Of a DNA stretch of 64,000 nucleotides, positions 10,980 through 22,360 are shown one piece after another. Origin of the DNA: Gaeumannomyces sp. JS-464 (Eukaryota > Ascomycota > Sordariomycetes > Magnaporthales > Magnaporthaceae); NCBI GenBank assembly GCA_002197995.1, contig NGZR01000004.1:1302001-1366000 (forward strand). The letters run 5' to 3'. How positions within the stretch are numbered: the stretch's first letter is position 1; every line of letters starts with the position of its first letter. The notes below the pieces were generated by a model. It was not told where the DNA came from. It made no database searches and was given only the letters and a program-made list of their open reading frames with translations. The translations under genes and the position numbers were made by a program.

Positions 10980-12152
10980 TAGGACAAGCGCGACGTCAGG
11001 GAGGACAAGAACAGAAACTGAAGGGGCGGTCGAGAGGACTCTTGTCAACCACAGGCACGCCCCCACGTCCCAAAACACCCGAGACGTCCGATCTACTATT
11101 TGCAAGGGTCTGGTCACTCGTTTAACACTGCTTTCCATATATTTCTCGCTGCGTTTAACAGGCTCCTGTTCTCCCTCTGGAAGGACCTGAGCGATAGGTT
11201 TTAAATACACTATCTTCCGTATTCCTAAGCTCCTCGACTTGAACTCTCCCATACACATACAAGCACGAGACCGAGGTCCCGGCCTCGCGCTTGCGGTCAT
11301 GCTTGAGGATGCCCTTGTCGGTCTGGCGTTCGCACCGCCGTCGGCCGCTCCAGCAAGTGTCGGGAGTCCGTCCACCTGAAGCATCCTATTGCGGAGGTTG
11401 TCAATGTCCTTTGGAGAAGGGCTATCTAATGCCACAAAGGATAAAGCCTGCCTGAACCCCCATCTTTATACCCGGTGAACCAGCCACCCTGCAGCCCCTG
11501 AGGTGGTGGGACTACAACTGGGCCTCGTCCAGCTGGCGGCTGGCGCCACGGCCGTGAGGCTCTGCCGGGTTGGCTATCGTTTCCTCCATCTGACTCTGAA
11601 GACTCCCCTTGCGTTCGGTGTCGGAAAGAAGGGCCTCGCATTTTCTCTCCGCTTTGTCGGTCTTCTCGCTGAACGCCCGCTCAATCCGCTCGATCCCAAC
11701 GCCTAGATACGAAATCTTCGAGATCTCAGCCCCGGATGGCTTGAGTGCATCGTCTCCAGCGCGGCGGTTGTGGAAGGTTGGAGCCATGGCGCAAAGTGAT
11801 GGAGTGGCTGCAAAGATTATTAGGCTCGATGCTTACTTGGGTGCCTGGGTGATTGCACGGGTGGGTTTAACCACCTGTGGAAATGCTCAAAATGACAAAA
11901 TGCTTGAGAGAGATTACACAACTGTGTGCTTATTATGGAGAGAAGCATATAGGATTGTGGGATATTTAAATTGGACTTGAAAGATTAAAGCAACTATCGT
12001 CTGCCGCTTAGTACCTATTGCCTCCCTGCGAAATCGAAAAGAGAGATCTCTCAGGATGTCCGAGTCGCTGTTTAAGTTACTGTCTAAAACCGCCTTTGAG
12101 AAGTCGGGGATGGGGCCTGGCGGGGGCTCGGGAGCAGGAAAATCAAAGTGTT
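10980..12152. other. Intergenic stretch with one weak minus-strand gene candidate
   Basis: A minus-strand segment 11787-11515 starts with ATG (MAPTFHNRRAGDDALKPSG) and has a charged, helix-like middle (IERIERAFSEKTDKAERKCE). A second minus-strand open segment, about 11430-11220, contains SPSPKDIDNLRNRMLQVDG. They may be two exons of one coiled-coil-type protein, with an intron falling around 11,510-11,430, but I found no decisive splice pair and recognise no family. The rest shows nothing. Confidence 0.3.
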
Positions 12153-12320
12153 TTAGGGCGTGTTCAATACTATTCCGGTTTTTTGGTTTTTCCATATTAT
12201 TTTTAAAAACCGTTTGGAAACCGGTTTGCGGGTCCGCGTGAACCCTTGTGAAGATCTTTCGGAAGACCCGCCAGAAGTATCTTTTTGCAAGCCAACGAGT
12301 CGCGGCCCCCGGGCCACCTC

Positions 12321-12372
12321 CCACCTCCTTTGCCACCTCCATTGCTACCTCCATTGCTACCTCCTTTGCCAC
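12321..12372. repeat. 12-bp tandem repeat inside the MITE
   Basis: Four units of the type CYACCTCCWTTG run head to tail, followed by a partial fifth. On the opposite strand they read GGAGGTAGCAAT-like and encode a short Lys/Glu/Val/Met repeat in an otherwise unsupported ORF. Confidence 0.85.
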
Positions 12373-12447
12373 CCGTTGAATATATAAAGCCGGCCACCTT
12401 CCTGCTTTTCGAAAAAATTTTAACTTAGAAAAATTTCAAGCCCAGAA

Positions 12448-12515
12448 AAGGGCCGCCCCAAAGAGGGCCGGGCACGTGTAAAAGGCCGGGCACACGCAAA
12501 GGGCCGGGCATAAAG
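12448..12515. repeat. GGCCGGGCA-type tandem repeat inside the MITE
   Basis: About four imperfect units with the core GGCCGGGCA spaced roughly 17-19 bases, each followed by an A-rich spacer. It is a GC-rich minisatellite in an otherwise AT-rich element interior. Confidence 0.7.
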
Positions 12516-13202
12516 GTTTAGCGCGTGCAAATAGAACCAGATAATAAAAAGCCTTTTTTTTTTTTTTTTTTTTTTTTGCCACAGCTAAAATAGGAAGTTC
12601 AGTTGCAAATTTGATACAAGTAAAAATAGTAAAAAAAAAAGGTACATTTTTTATGGCAGGGCCCCTGGTTACGCTTATTTCGGGAGTATCCGCGTGTAAA
12701 AAACCGACCAGGGGGTTAAAAAACCAAAAAACCAATAGTATTGAACAGGCCCTTAAAAAATTGGTTTCAGGGCTGGGCCGGTCTTCTGGTAGTAGTTTCG
12801 CAAAACCTCCGGCATCTGCGACAGGAACTTCAACTCTAGGTTGACCAATGACTCCATGAGGTGGGCGCCCAGATATTTATACGCCACCCGCGGGCAGGTT
12901 GTGTGAGAAAAATTGAAAAGAAACAGGTTGTCCTTGCACGAAAAACGGCACGGGTCAGGCACGACTGCCCAGCCATATGTATTACGTCTTTTTTTTTTTG
13001 TTTCTGTGAAAATTTGTGGGATCCCGTCAGCTATGCGACTTGACAAACCTTTCAACCTCCAGTGTTGGGCACCAGAGAACACCCAGCCACGCCACCGCCG
13101 CGCAAAACTTATTTCACTTGCGCTCCGCCACTACAGGTCCTGGTGGAAACCATCAATTCGACCAGAAGCAACAGGGATCCTGGGGCGGTTTCGTCATAGA
13201 CG

Positions 13203-13577
13203 ACTGGTTCCGCGCCATCAGCCACTGGACCTACCTACTTCCTCTACAAGCGCAAGAGCAAAGAAGGCCCAGCGATAACCGCCGACGAAGAGCAACTCCG
13301 ATCGTACGTCTTCGACGCCAGGCACGCAACCACAATCCTGGACTTTGATTTACACGACCAAGTTCCTGAGAACGTGACTGCGGTCGCAGGCATGAGCATG
13401 CACGCCGTGGTGAAGCGGGTTACCGTCCAGAGCACCCGGGATCGTTTCCAGGACGTACCGGAAGAGGTCCTCCGGAGGTGGGAAAACGTCAGGCCGAAGT
13501 TCCTTAGTCGCATGGACCCTTTCAGCCATTACAGGGATCCCAAGGAGAACAAGCGCGCCAAAGATGGTGGAAAATAG
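13203..13577 (+). pseudogene. Open segment of an unrecognised protein, probably a gene relic
   Basis: One frame stays open for 125 codons to a stop at 13,575-13,577 and has natural-looking composition (ITADEEQLRSYVFDARHATT, then EVLRRWENVRPKFLSRMDPF). There is no suitable start upstream in the same frame and no recognisable domain. It may be the 3' part of a decayed gene, perhaps related to the relic just downstream. Function unknown. Confidence 0.3.
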
Positions 13578-13741
13578 CAAATGCATCAACTGCCTCCTCT
13601 CGACCAGCACCCATTGCACGTTTTTATTAAGAAGCTTTACTTTGAAGGTCGGTTTAAACGGGCCGTGCAGTCGAAAGTCGACACAAACCTTGTGGACAAG
13701 TTTCCTAAGCTTTTTTTCGAGCAAGGGTTAAAGTTAGGGGG

Positions 13742-13920
13742 ATGCCAAGGTTTAAGCGGGATGCTTTCCAGTTTATGCTTGAGGATGTCGAGTTCGAGCG
13801 AGACACATACAAGTCGTTTTAGGAGGATTACCAGTCTACCACCGCCTGGGTCGCCGCCACCCGAGCTGTCGCCCCTGGCCACTCATCCCGAATTTGACGG
13901 TTATTTAAGACGGGATTAAA
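13742..13920 (+). pseudogene. Relic resembling the N-terminus of a fungal DUF6604-like protein
   Basis: From the ATG at 13,742 the frame reads MPRFKRDAFQFMLEDVEFER and DTYKSF, hits an in-frame TAG, then continues EDYQSTTAWVAATRAVAPGH. The layout of a YK..K.DT...W(L/V)A.T pattern resembles the opening of DUF6604 proteins. The resemblance rests on my memory of the family pattern and is weak. The internal stop and short length argue for a pseudogene. Confidence 0.25.
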
Positions 13921-14946
13921 GTTGTCAGTGAAGGGAAGTGGTTGTTGGTTTGGGAAATGATTACTTTCGGCATTGTCACAGTCTTTTATCGCACAACGTT
14001 CGCTGTTTTCTGTTGACCAGCTCCTATCCGTTTCCTTATTGCATGCTAATTACTTTCCCCATTCCCGTGATGCGTTGGCCCCGTTTACGCCCACCACTTG
14101 ACGTTCGAGCATTAAGGGATTATTTGTTCGACGGACCCAAATCCAGAAGCCCTGCTGGCCTCCTCACGTCAAACTAGATGGCGATATTGTTCTTGGAGAC
14201 CTGCCCCTCCTGTTCGGTGGCTTGTGGGGTGGTGAAGCCAGGCGGCATGTCCCGCTGCAAGCTGTCGGAGAATGGCACCCGCTTCGCGGGGTATCGATAG
14301 ATGTCCTTGCTTGATCATTATCGCCAACGGTCTCTCCTGGTCAGGTTCTGCATACGAAACCGGTGGCTGGCATGGCGGAGGGATGCTGGATAACAAAAAG
14401 AAAAAAGAAGCTTCCATTAACGCCGACCTAATGAACGCACAGGCCAGCGACCGCAAACACAACAAATAGGCATTGTGACAGCAAACACAACAAACAGGCA
14501 TTGTGTTTGTTGATGTAGACTGCAAGGTGTAAAATCCGAACTGTGAAAGAAAAAAAGAAGAAAAAAATTGATTCGACACGAACAAAAACGCCAGACAACA
14601 GGGGCCGTGCGACTGCGAGGTTTGAACCAATCTGCGTTCTTCTCTGGGGAATGCTCCTCGGTCCAGTCAAGCAGCCAGCCTGGTAAGCTCCGAAGCGCCT
14701 CAGGTTTCGACTTTTTTCTTTGCCTGGCTCCTCCTCGGCGCCTCGGGCGAGCTTTGCGCAAGTCTGGGTGTGGTGGTTGCCGCTTGGCATTTGCTCCTTT
14801 TCGATCGATCATGAGGGGAGAGGTAGTTGCCCACCCTTTTCCAGCTCCGTCGCGGACTGCATCGAGCCGAGTGCGCGCGAATGGTGTGCCTACCTGTCAG
14901 CTCCCGTTTTTCACATCAGCCTTGGAATGGGGCGGTAACACAGGAC

Positions 14947-15147
14947 TGTGCAAAAAAAGCAGATGGACAGGGGCGTGGGAAGTGGGGATTGCCAAAGCCG
15001 AGCAAAAAGAGCAGGCGGATAGGTGAGATTGTGCAAAAAAAGCAGACGGACAGGGGCATGGAGGTGAGATTGTGAAAAAAAGCAGACGGACAGGGGCATG
15101 GAGGTGAGATTGTGCAAAAAGAGCAGACGGACAGGGGCGTGGAAGTG
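14947..15147 (+). repeat. 41-bp minisatellite, about four to five units
   Basis: Units at 15,023-15,063, 15,064-15,103 and 15,104-15,144 are nearly identical (GTGAGATTGTGCAAAAAAAG, then CAGACGGACAGGGGCATGGAG). A more diverged copy starts at 14,947 and a degraded one near 14,995. The second complete unit has lost one base. Both strands show spurious repeat-containing ORFs here. Confidence 0.9.
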
Positions 15148-16442
15148 GCGAGGAGTGGCTGTCGCCATGGCGCACCGTGGATTTTGTGGGATGTCCGCCT
15201 TTTTTTTTTTGGTCGACATGAGTGGCCAGCCCGAGCAGCGCTAGCGCAGGCTGCCGTGCGCTCCCTGGGTCGGGGGCCCAGAAGACGATCCTTCAGAAGC
15301 GAGCTAAAGGCTTTCTTGCTTCTTCAACGGCCGAAAAGAAAATCCCGCCGACCCGATCCGGTGGCATCTCCCAACGGTCAAACGGACGGCCACCCCTGGT
15401 ACCCAAAGCAGCGCACTGGACGAGGAGATCTGCGGGTGGGATCTCCTCGTATCAGTGACAGGAAACGCATCTATGCCAAAAGGGTCAGCCTTCAAGGCCA
15501 CAGGAGCACGGCGGGGGAACGCAAACCCCCCAGCGCAAACGATGGCGTCACGGGCAGAAACGACCAAGCCACCCACCCACGCGAGGACCCTGTTCGCCCG
15601 CTGAATCACATGAAGAGATGGCTTCTCTTGGCCCGAAAGAAGCAATTCCAACCCCAGCCGTCAGAGATGGCGGGAAACCAGCGAAATGTCGGCCCTGCGG
15701 AGGTCACCCCTGCACCCCCCACGCGACCCATGACGGAGCGCGTTGAAGTCTGCAACGGCCGGCGGCGCCCGTCACTGATGGAAGCATAGAGACCGGGCCA
15801 TGTCGAATCTGGCAAGCGGCGGGAGCACAGCACGACTTTCCCGGATCTCCCTCCTATCACTACCGACCGCCACGCTCTCTACGTTGAGGCCTGGCCAACT
15901 TGGTCTGCCTTGCGTACAGAGCTCCTCTTCATCAATGAAGTGTGACGCTATGGCAAACAAACGCCCTTGCTCTGCACGCGGGCTTGCGCGCCCAACAGGC
16001 TGCCCGGTCGCGGCGTCGCCCGTCCTCTGGTATGCGTCATGGCCGTTTTATCAGATATCACAGCTTGTTGCTTTTTCCTTTGCAAGCAACGTCTTGTTTA
16101 ACAAAGCTGGATGGGCACCGATGCAGGCTCCCAGTTCCAGCAGCCATCCCTTTCTCCTTGCCCTGGGACAGCTGATAAAGTGAGCTGAGCTCTTTGTGTT
16201 TGACGACATGGCAGTGAGAGCCCGGAGATTCAGGCGTGTTTGCTATCTCCTTTTTAAGCGCCCGGCATCCCACCCTCTGTCCATCCTCAAGCCTTCTCCT
16301 TTTTCCATCAAAGTTCAGCAGACGCACTTTTCAGTCTCCCTGCAATCTGGGTAACCTCTTCAAAGATCTCAAGTCACTCGCAAGCCTCAACTTTGCAATA
16401 TAACTTTCGCTCCATCAAATATCCGGCCTCTACCCCGCCAAA

Positions 16443-16781
16443 ATGGTCTCTTCCAACCACAATGCGTCGGCGCGGTGCTCCAACCAGAGCTGCCGCTTCG
16501 ACAACATGACGGGGGCGGCGGTCTGCCATGGTTGCGGATCCCTCACGGATCTCGGCTTCGAGGATATCCAGCCTATCTTTGATCTGATCATCGCCTCGGC
16601 CCGCCGGTGCGCCAGTGACGGCGCCAACCGCAACTTCGCTGCCCTCGAGCAGATTTCCAACCAGGTCATCCCCGCCGCCTGGGACCAGACCAATAACCGC
16701 CCCGGCATCAACGCCAACGCCATGTCCCAGGAGGACTTCCTGCGAGCCTTTGCCCAGGCCCTCCGCGCCCTCACCGGCTAG
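16443..16781 (+). CDS. Small zinc-ribbon-like protein, 112 aa
   Basis: A single-exon frame starts at an ATG in good fungal context (GCCAAAATGG) and ends at TAG. The N-terminus carries C12-x4-C17-x10-C28-x2-C31 (RCSNQSCRFDN then CHGCG), a four-cysteine arrangement suggestive of a zinc ribbon or RanBP2-like finger. The rest is a likely helical region rich in Ala, Asn and Gln (ALEQISNQVIPAAWDQ). No signal peptide or membrane segment is seen. It probably binds zinc in the cytosol or nucleus; the specific role is not known. Moderate length, a good start context and the cysteine spacing support a real gene. Confidence 0.68.
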   Translation: MVSSNHNASARCSNQSCRFDNMTGAAVCHGCGSLTDLGFEDIQPIFDLIIASARRCASDGANRNFAALEQISNQVIPAAWDQTNNRPGINANAMSQEDFLRAFAQALRALTG

Positions 16782-17374
16782 GTCGAAGATGAGCCGGAGG
16801 CCACAGTCGAAGTCTGCGCCCATGCGCACCGGCAAGACTGCACACGGGACACAGTCCGGAATGTCAGGGCCGCTGCGCCGACCACTACTCCCGCCCTGCG
16901 CCCATCCCAACGCCTCTCCCAAATGCCCACCGCTCGAGTCCTTCCCGTTCGCCAACCTCGTCATCAGCCGCATCTCGGTGGCCAAGAGAGCAGTTAGAGA
17001 CGGAGATACAGGGGGACCCTTGCATGGAAACAATTTTCGACAACGATGACAAGATTTGGTTTGGAATTGGGGGACGAAGAGGTTGAACTCTGGAGTGAGG
17101 GAGGCTACATCGCCTACTGGCAGCCTGGCCTGGATTTGTTATGACTTCTTTGCCTTTTTTTCCCCCTACCCCCAAATATGCTCTGTATCCTTGGTGGGAC
17201 CATGTGGCAATTCGCTGCCAATTCCTTTGAGATAGGGACATAACCCATGGGCGACGCCCACGTCTGTCATTACTGCTACCGAAACCACCCAACTGTGATT
17301 GTTGCTACCGAAACCACCTAAAACATCCCCCATCCCCCACCCTTATCCCTTTTGCATTAGTTGCCAATAGGAGT
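16782..17374. other. Short intergenic region between convergent genes
   Basis: This lies between the 3' ends of the zinc-ribbon-like gene and the APH-like kinase gene. It contains a 16-base direct repeat (TGCTACCGAAACCACC near 17,272 and 17,304). I see no gene; both genes' 3' untranslated regions must lie here. Confidence 0.55.
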
Positions 17375-18370
17375 TTAGTCCTCCAGGATGTAGCCGATCA
17401 GCTGATGATCTGAATGTAGTTCTATACCGTCCGAGAACCCGGCCGCTTCCCAGTCGATGATTGCGGTGACCTTGTTGTCTTTGTCAACCAATATGTTGAC
17501 CCCAAACAGATCCCTGTGGTTGAACCACAATTTCCCAGGCTCCTTAATGGGGAGACCAAGCTGTTTGCGGAATTCATTATTCGGAGGTCTCGAAGCTTGG
17601 TAGCCCCAATAATGGTTCAGATCCTTGCCGTCGACGCCAGAAGGCATGCCGTGTTTCGTAAAGGCATTCAGTTCCGAGATGATTTCCTTCATGCGCGCAT
17701 GCGCGGCTATCTTCTGTTCTTGGGTCATGACGTGCATTTGGCTCCAGAGGGTGGGGCCGTGGATGTAGCGCATGAACAGAAAGTAGCGCCCGTGGTACTC
17801 GTGGTGGAGGAGGACCTCGTGGAAGTCGAAGCTGAAGGACTCCTTCCTCTCGGCCAGCCACGCCAGGGTGACGTGCTCGCGCGTCGCCTCGGGGAAGTCG
17901 AGGTCGACAATCTTGGCCTTGAGGACGGCCTCGCCGATGCGGAACACGGCCCTCTGGTTGGCCTTGTCGTGTATCTTTTCGAGCCGCCCCTCGCGCGCGG
18001 GACGGGACCAGGGCAGCGGCTGGGGCGCGTCCTCGAGGGTGTAGTAGCCCTTGTCGCGCTCGCCGCCGGGCCAGCACGCCGCGCCGGTGGCCGGCGGGGA
18101 CTCGGCGAGGGGGTGGTGGGTGAGGAGGAGGCGCCCGCCGATGATCCACTGCGTGGGCGTCTCGACGGCCTCGCCAGGGTGCCTCACGACCTCGCGGATG
18201 CAGTCCCTGACGGGGAGCGCCTCGATGCTCTCCTGCTGGGTACGGTAGCATACCGGGAAGATGGGCGTGGGGTACATCTCCTCCAGCTCGGCCGCCGTGG
18301 GAGGGGGGTACGCCTCCTCCTCCGGCTCGGCCGCGACGGGCGCGGGGTCCATGTCAGCTTGATCGGACAT
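17375..18370 (-). CDS. APH-like phosphotransferase (kinase-fold) protein
   Basis: An intact 331-aa single-exon gene. The C-terminal half has the hallmark APH/choline-kinase-type catalytic block: FNHRDLFGVNILVD (283-296) with the HRD aspartate and Asn, then IIDWE (304-308) with the metal-binding Asp, and a hinge-like FLFMRYIHGPTLW (197-209). The first 60 residues are acidic and proline-rich and probably disordered. Fungal genomes carry many such proteins of unknown substrate; most act in the cytosol on small molecules or proteins, and antibiotic resistance should not be assumed. The start at 18,370 is the first ATG and is followed by a low-complexity N-terminus, so a later start is possible. 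Confidence 0.85.
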   Translation of the reverse strand: MSDQADMDPAPVAAEPEEEAYPPPTAAELEEMYPTPIFPVCYRTQQESIEALPVRDCIREVVRHPGEAVETPTQWIIGGRLLLTHHPLAESPPATGAACWPGGERDKGYYTLEDAPQPLPWSRPAREGRLEKIHDKANQRAVFRIGEAVLKAKIVDLDFPEATREHVTLAWLAERKESFSFDFHEVLLHHEYHGRYFLFMRYIHGPTLWSQMHVMTQEQKIAAHARMKEIISELNAFTKHGMPSGVDGKDLNHYWGYQASRPPNNEFRKQLGLPIKEPGKLWFNHRDLFGVNILVDKDNKVTAIIDWEAAGFSDGIELHSDHQLIGYILED

Positions 18371-19684
18371 GGCGGGCGCGGATGCTGATGGCGGTGTAGA
18401 GCCCCGGGAGCGGACCGTCGCCAGGGCTCAAGGGGCGGCAAGAGGGGAGAGTGGCGGAATCCTGTGAAGAATGCTCGGAGAGCTGAGAAGTTAGGTAGCC
18501 GACTGAAGGCCCGAGGTGGGTGGTGTGAGGATCAGGATAGACTGAGCTTCGTCTGAGAGTCCCGGGGGTGCTCTATTTATACTCGTCGGTGGGCATAGTC
18601 CCGAGCCATCTACTTGCCCGCTCCCTCATTCCCTTTTTCTTTGTCCAAACTGTATCTTGCTCCACGAGCTTATTGATCCCTTGACAGTTTCGTCATTGAT
18701 GTGGTGCGAGGACGCCTCCTGGAATGTAGCCAAGGGTAACTTTCACAAAGGCGAGCATTGTCAAGGCTCTCACCTTCTTTACCGTCTGGGACCTTCTTTC
18801 TCCTCGCGCTCATTGAACTCTTTTTGTTTTTATTCTTGTCTTAGATACGCTTCATCCCTTCGGGTCGCGCACTGGGACGAGGCTGCTTTGTCCCCAAACT
18901 CACAAGGCCCTCCTCCCCAACCCTCGTGGTCACTGATGCGGCCCAAAACAGCTAGAGGGTCAGCCCCTAGCCTCGATTGTGGTAAAGGCGAAGCAAAGAA
19001 CCCGGTTGTTTAAAAAAGAGCCGCGAAGCCCCGAAAGAGACCTGCCTGTTCCTCTTCAAGGAAATCATCGCTGTTTGGCGCTCTCTTTGAGCTCCATGTC
19101 GTGCCCTCTCGACCTCCGAGTCTCTTTAACCATAGACGGCACTGAGAATGCTGGGGAAATAAGGTCTCCAGGGACGGGGCGGCGGCTGCCGGGTACAGGT
19201 GAGTCCCCCATGCCCCTGAAAGGGAGAGGGGAGGGGAGAAAAAAAAAACCCAAAAAAAAAAAACCCTGTGTTAGGCTTCCGCCGAGTGTATATTCTCCGT
19301 TCTATCTGTACCCCGGCCTCTTGGGGAAGGCCATCAATGGTCCTCCGCCGTGTTCCCCGCTCGGCTTTTCGCAAACATCCAGTGCTGTCTCAAAAAAGGG
19401 TAACGCACGGTGGTGTCGTCGGGGCTGGTCCGTGCACCGAGTCGCCGAGGTCTTGGGTCCTTTCTTCGTCATCCATTGATGCATCGGGGCGATTTCCCGC
19501 GCCCCCAAACCACAGTGCTCCCGGCTTGTTGGCCTCTGCGCGACGGCGCAGCACTTCCACGGCTGTAGGCCATAATGTTTGTCACCGGCCTGAAAAACCC
19601 GCGTGGTTAACCTCGATCGCGCTATACCCGATTAGGATGGCATACTTTCCATGTTCTAAGCAAGCAGTCGATATCGAATATTGA
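18371..19684. other. Last GC-balanced stretch before the AT-rich block
   Basis: It holds the promoter region of the minus-strand kinase gene and about 1 kb with overlapping ORFs on both strands that show no domain (for example 18,979-19,479 plus). A purine/A-rich simple tract lies near 19,226-19,263. Base composition changes abruptly after about 19,684, where gypsy reverse-transcriptase sequence starts. Confidence 0.5.
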
Positions 19685-21922
19685 AAGCTTATAATTTAAT
19701 ACGAATTAAAAAAGGTTAAAAATAATTAACAGCTTTTAAAATAAAGTTTAAATGCTATAAATTTTTTTCCTAATAACCTTTAATTTTACTAATGCATTAA
19801 CCACGTTTTAAAAAATAATTAACCATATATTGCGAAAGTACTTTAACGTTTTTATCCTTACGTATTTAAATAATATTTTAATTTTTTCGAAAACGAAAAA
19901 AGCATAAGCAGTACGTATAAAAATGCTTTAAAAGCTGTTTAACGTAAAGCTTTTTGTTAAGTTAAAAAAGTGCGAATAAAATATATAAAAAGTTACTTTT
20001 TTAAAGTTTATAATTATATTAAAATAAGTTTGCATAAAATTTAAAAAAGTTAAAAAAAATTAAAAAATGGTTTATATTTAAAAACGTTATAAAAGTACGA
20101 CGGTTTTTCAGTTTTTTAAACTTTTACAACCAGTTTATCCGTAGTTATAGCAAAATCGCTATACTATTTACAAACTTTACTAAAAATAACTACTAGTTTT
20201 ATTAAAAAAAAGTAAAAATAAAAAGCTTTTAAGCAATTACGGGACGCCGCCGTAAAAAAACTAATATTATCATTTTTAAATTTAAAAAAAACTTTTAAAG
20301 TTAAAACTAACGCGTCGAATTACGCGATCGGTAATTCCGAATAACGAAACGATTAAAAACAGTTATACTTTTATGCGTTTTTTTCGCAAAAGTTAAATAA
20401 ATTTAAATTAAATTACCAAATTTACGATAAAAAACTTTTAACAATTATTTAAACATTTAAAAAATGGCGACCATACTTTTATAAAGCTAAAATTAAGTTT
20501 TATAATATATATAAACTATAAAAATTTAACACATTTCACTATTAGCAAAAACCTAAATAAACGACAAATTTATTAAAGCGAGTTTTTGCAAAATTACGAC
20601 GTTCGAATTAAATATTAAAAAGGGTTAAAAAACGGCCGGGCGAATGTTTTAAACTAACGATTAAACCATTAAGTTGTAATAATTAAAAAAATACAAGTAA
20701 TTTTAACGAAAAAACCAAACGGATTTTTAATCCCGGTATAAAAGATATTCGTTAAAACAATTCGATAGAAAAAGTTTAAACTTTAAATTTTTTTTAGCAA
20801 ATTTATAGCCAATTAATATATAGCTATTAAAGCATAACCAAAACGTGAAAACGGTTATAACAATATTATAAATTCGTAAAAACTTAAGCCGAAATACAAA
20901 ACGTAATAAAAAATTGTAAAAGCTGTGTTAAAAATAAAGCCAGTAAATATAAGCCGTATAAACTTTTACAACCTTTGCTAGCATTTAGCGAAAATATAGT
21001 AAAAAGTTATTATAAATTTCGTTATTAAATTTCCTTAATTTAAAAAACCGATAACTAATATTAAATACGATAATATATTAGTAATAATAGATAAGCTTAT
21101 TAAATATGCCTTATTTTACCATATAAAAAACGTAGCGACGTTATAAAGCTAGCGTACGTTTTTATTAAACACGTAATAGCGAAATACGGCACGTTAAACC
21201 GTTTAATTACGAAAAAAAATAAGCTATTTATAAGCAAGTTTTAAAAAAGGCTTACGAATAAGCTAAAGGCAAAACATTCCTTATTTACGGTTTACTACTT
21301 TTAAATAAACGGATAAACAAAACGAACGAATTAAATTATAAAGTAATATTTACGTTATTACGTTAATTATAAATAAAACAACTAGGTATAACTATTTTTT
21401 ATAGCTTAATTCGCTTATAACAGTTTAATTTATAAAAGTATAAAAATTATACCGTTTAATGCGAACTACGGGTTTACGTTTACAGCGTATAAGGAACTTA
21501 AGGTAAAAAAACATGCTTTAATAGCGGAAATATAAGTAACGAAGCTTATTAAACTATATAAACACTTTTAAATAAAGCTAAAAAAAATTACGGCACCGTA
21601 TAACCATTTAAACAAAAGAAAAAAAATCGAAAAACTAACTTTTAAAAAGGGAAATAACGTTTACTTTTTTCGACGCAATATTAAAACAAAACGACTAAAC
21701 GATAAATTAAACTATAAAAAACTAGGACCTTTTAAAGTGTTAAAAAATATTTCGAACGTAAATTACAAACTCCGGTTACCGCTAATTTTAAAATCCCACC
21801 CGGTTTTTTTCGTTTCTTTATTTAAATTAACGCCATTTAGCTCGAAATTAAACGAATTAATAAAGGTTAAGCTAAAAAAACGAGTACAAAGTCGAAAAAA
21901 TACTGGATTATAAGTTAAAAAA

Positions 21923-22360
21923 TGTTACAAACAAGCTTTTGCTTTTAAAGTAAAGCCGTTTAAAAGAGGTGTTTAAAACAGTACGCTTATTAAAAGGTTT
22001 AGTAAAAATTAATAACAGTAGTTTAATTGCTTACTTAAAAGGGTGCTTTAAAACTAACTTAAATTACCTAATGCCGAAGTTTTAATTTAAGCTATTAAAA
22101 AAGTAAAAAACCCTTTTTTTATATATACGCTTTTTTTTTACCGGTTTTTGGATTTGTAGCTTTATCCCGAGTTTTTACAAATTTATAAATCCGATTTGAT
22201 TTGTTACTTTATCCTAAATTCCTACAAATTTACAAATCCAACCTAAATTTTAAGTCATTTATTTAATTACGTAACTTTTATTTTTAACGTAAGCGGGGTA
22301 AAAGCACAGCTTAAAGCCCTTTTTGCTTCGCGTTTTAAAGCTTGCATGCTGGTCGTAATA
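21923..22360. repeat. Solo LTR inserted into the chromodomain of gypsy A
   Basis: A 438-bp LTR starting TGTTACAAACAAGC and ending GCATGCTGGTCGTAATA sits between the two halves of the chromodomain coding sequence. It is flanked by AAAAA on both sides (21,918-21,922 and 22,361-22,365), consistent with a 5-bp target duplication. With no internal region left, it is a solo LTR produced by recombination between two LTRs. Confidence 0.82.

Larger units (their letters stand above)
12156..12752. mobile_element. Harbinger/PIF-like MITE, 597 bp, TSD TTA
   Basis: The left end GGGCGTGTTCAATACTATT and the right end (reverse complement GGGCCTGTTCAATACTATT) form inverted repeats that continue into a shared GGTTTTTTGGTTTTT, about 35 bp with one mismatch and a 2-bp indel. 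The element is flanked by TTA at 12,153-12,155 and 12,753-12,755. GGG/GGC-starting inverted repeats with a TWA duplication are the signature of PIF/Harbinger elements. It is too short for a transposase, hence non-autonomous. Two internal tandem repeats are listed separately. Confidence 0.85.
12756..16442. other. Stretch with degenerate gene relics and minisatellites
   Basis: Apart from the relics at 13,203-13,577 and 13,742-13,920 and the minisatellite at 14,947-15,147, I see no gene. A minus-strand segment near 14,700-14,600 reads LRSLPGWLLDWTEEHSPE, faintly like text from HET-type proteins, but it is not backed by a longer frame. The ORFs between 15,100 and 16,330 overlap on both strands and show no family features. 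Confidence 0.4.

Noticed and set aside
10815..11435. Minus-strand ORF of 206 codons with a poly-Gly tail
   Set aside because: Its start relies on GTG and the poly-Gly is the complement of the C27 tract; only the part near 11,430-11,220 might be an exon.
14417..14812. Possible tRNA (GGTTCAAACC) or HET-like segment on the minus strand
   Set aside because: No acceptor-stem pairing exists for a tRNA, and the protein-like stretch is too short to assign.
17516..18388. Plus-strand 290-codon ORF opposite the APH-like kinase
   Set aside because: Arg/Gly/Val-rich antisense shadow; the minus strand carries the catalytic motifs.
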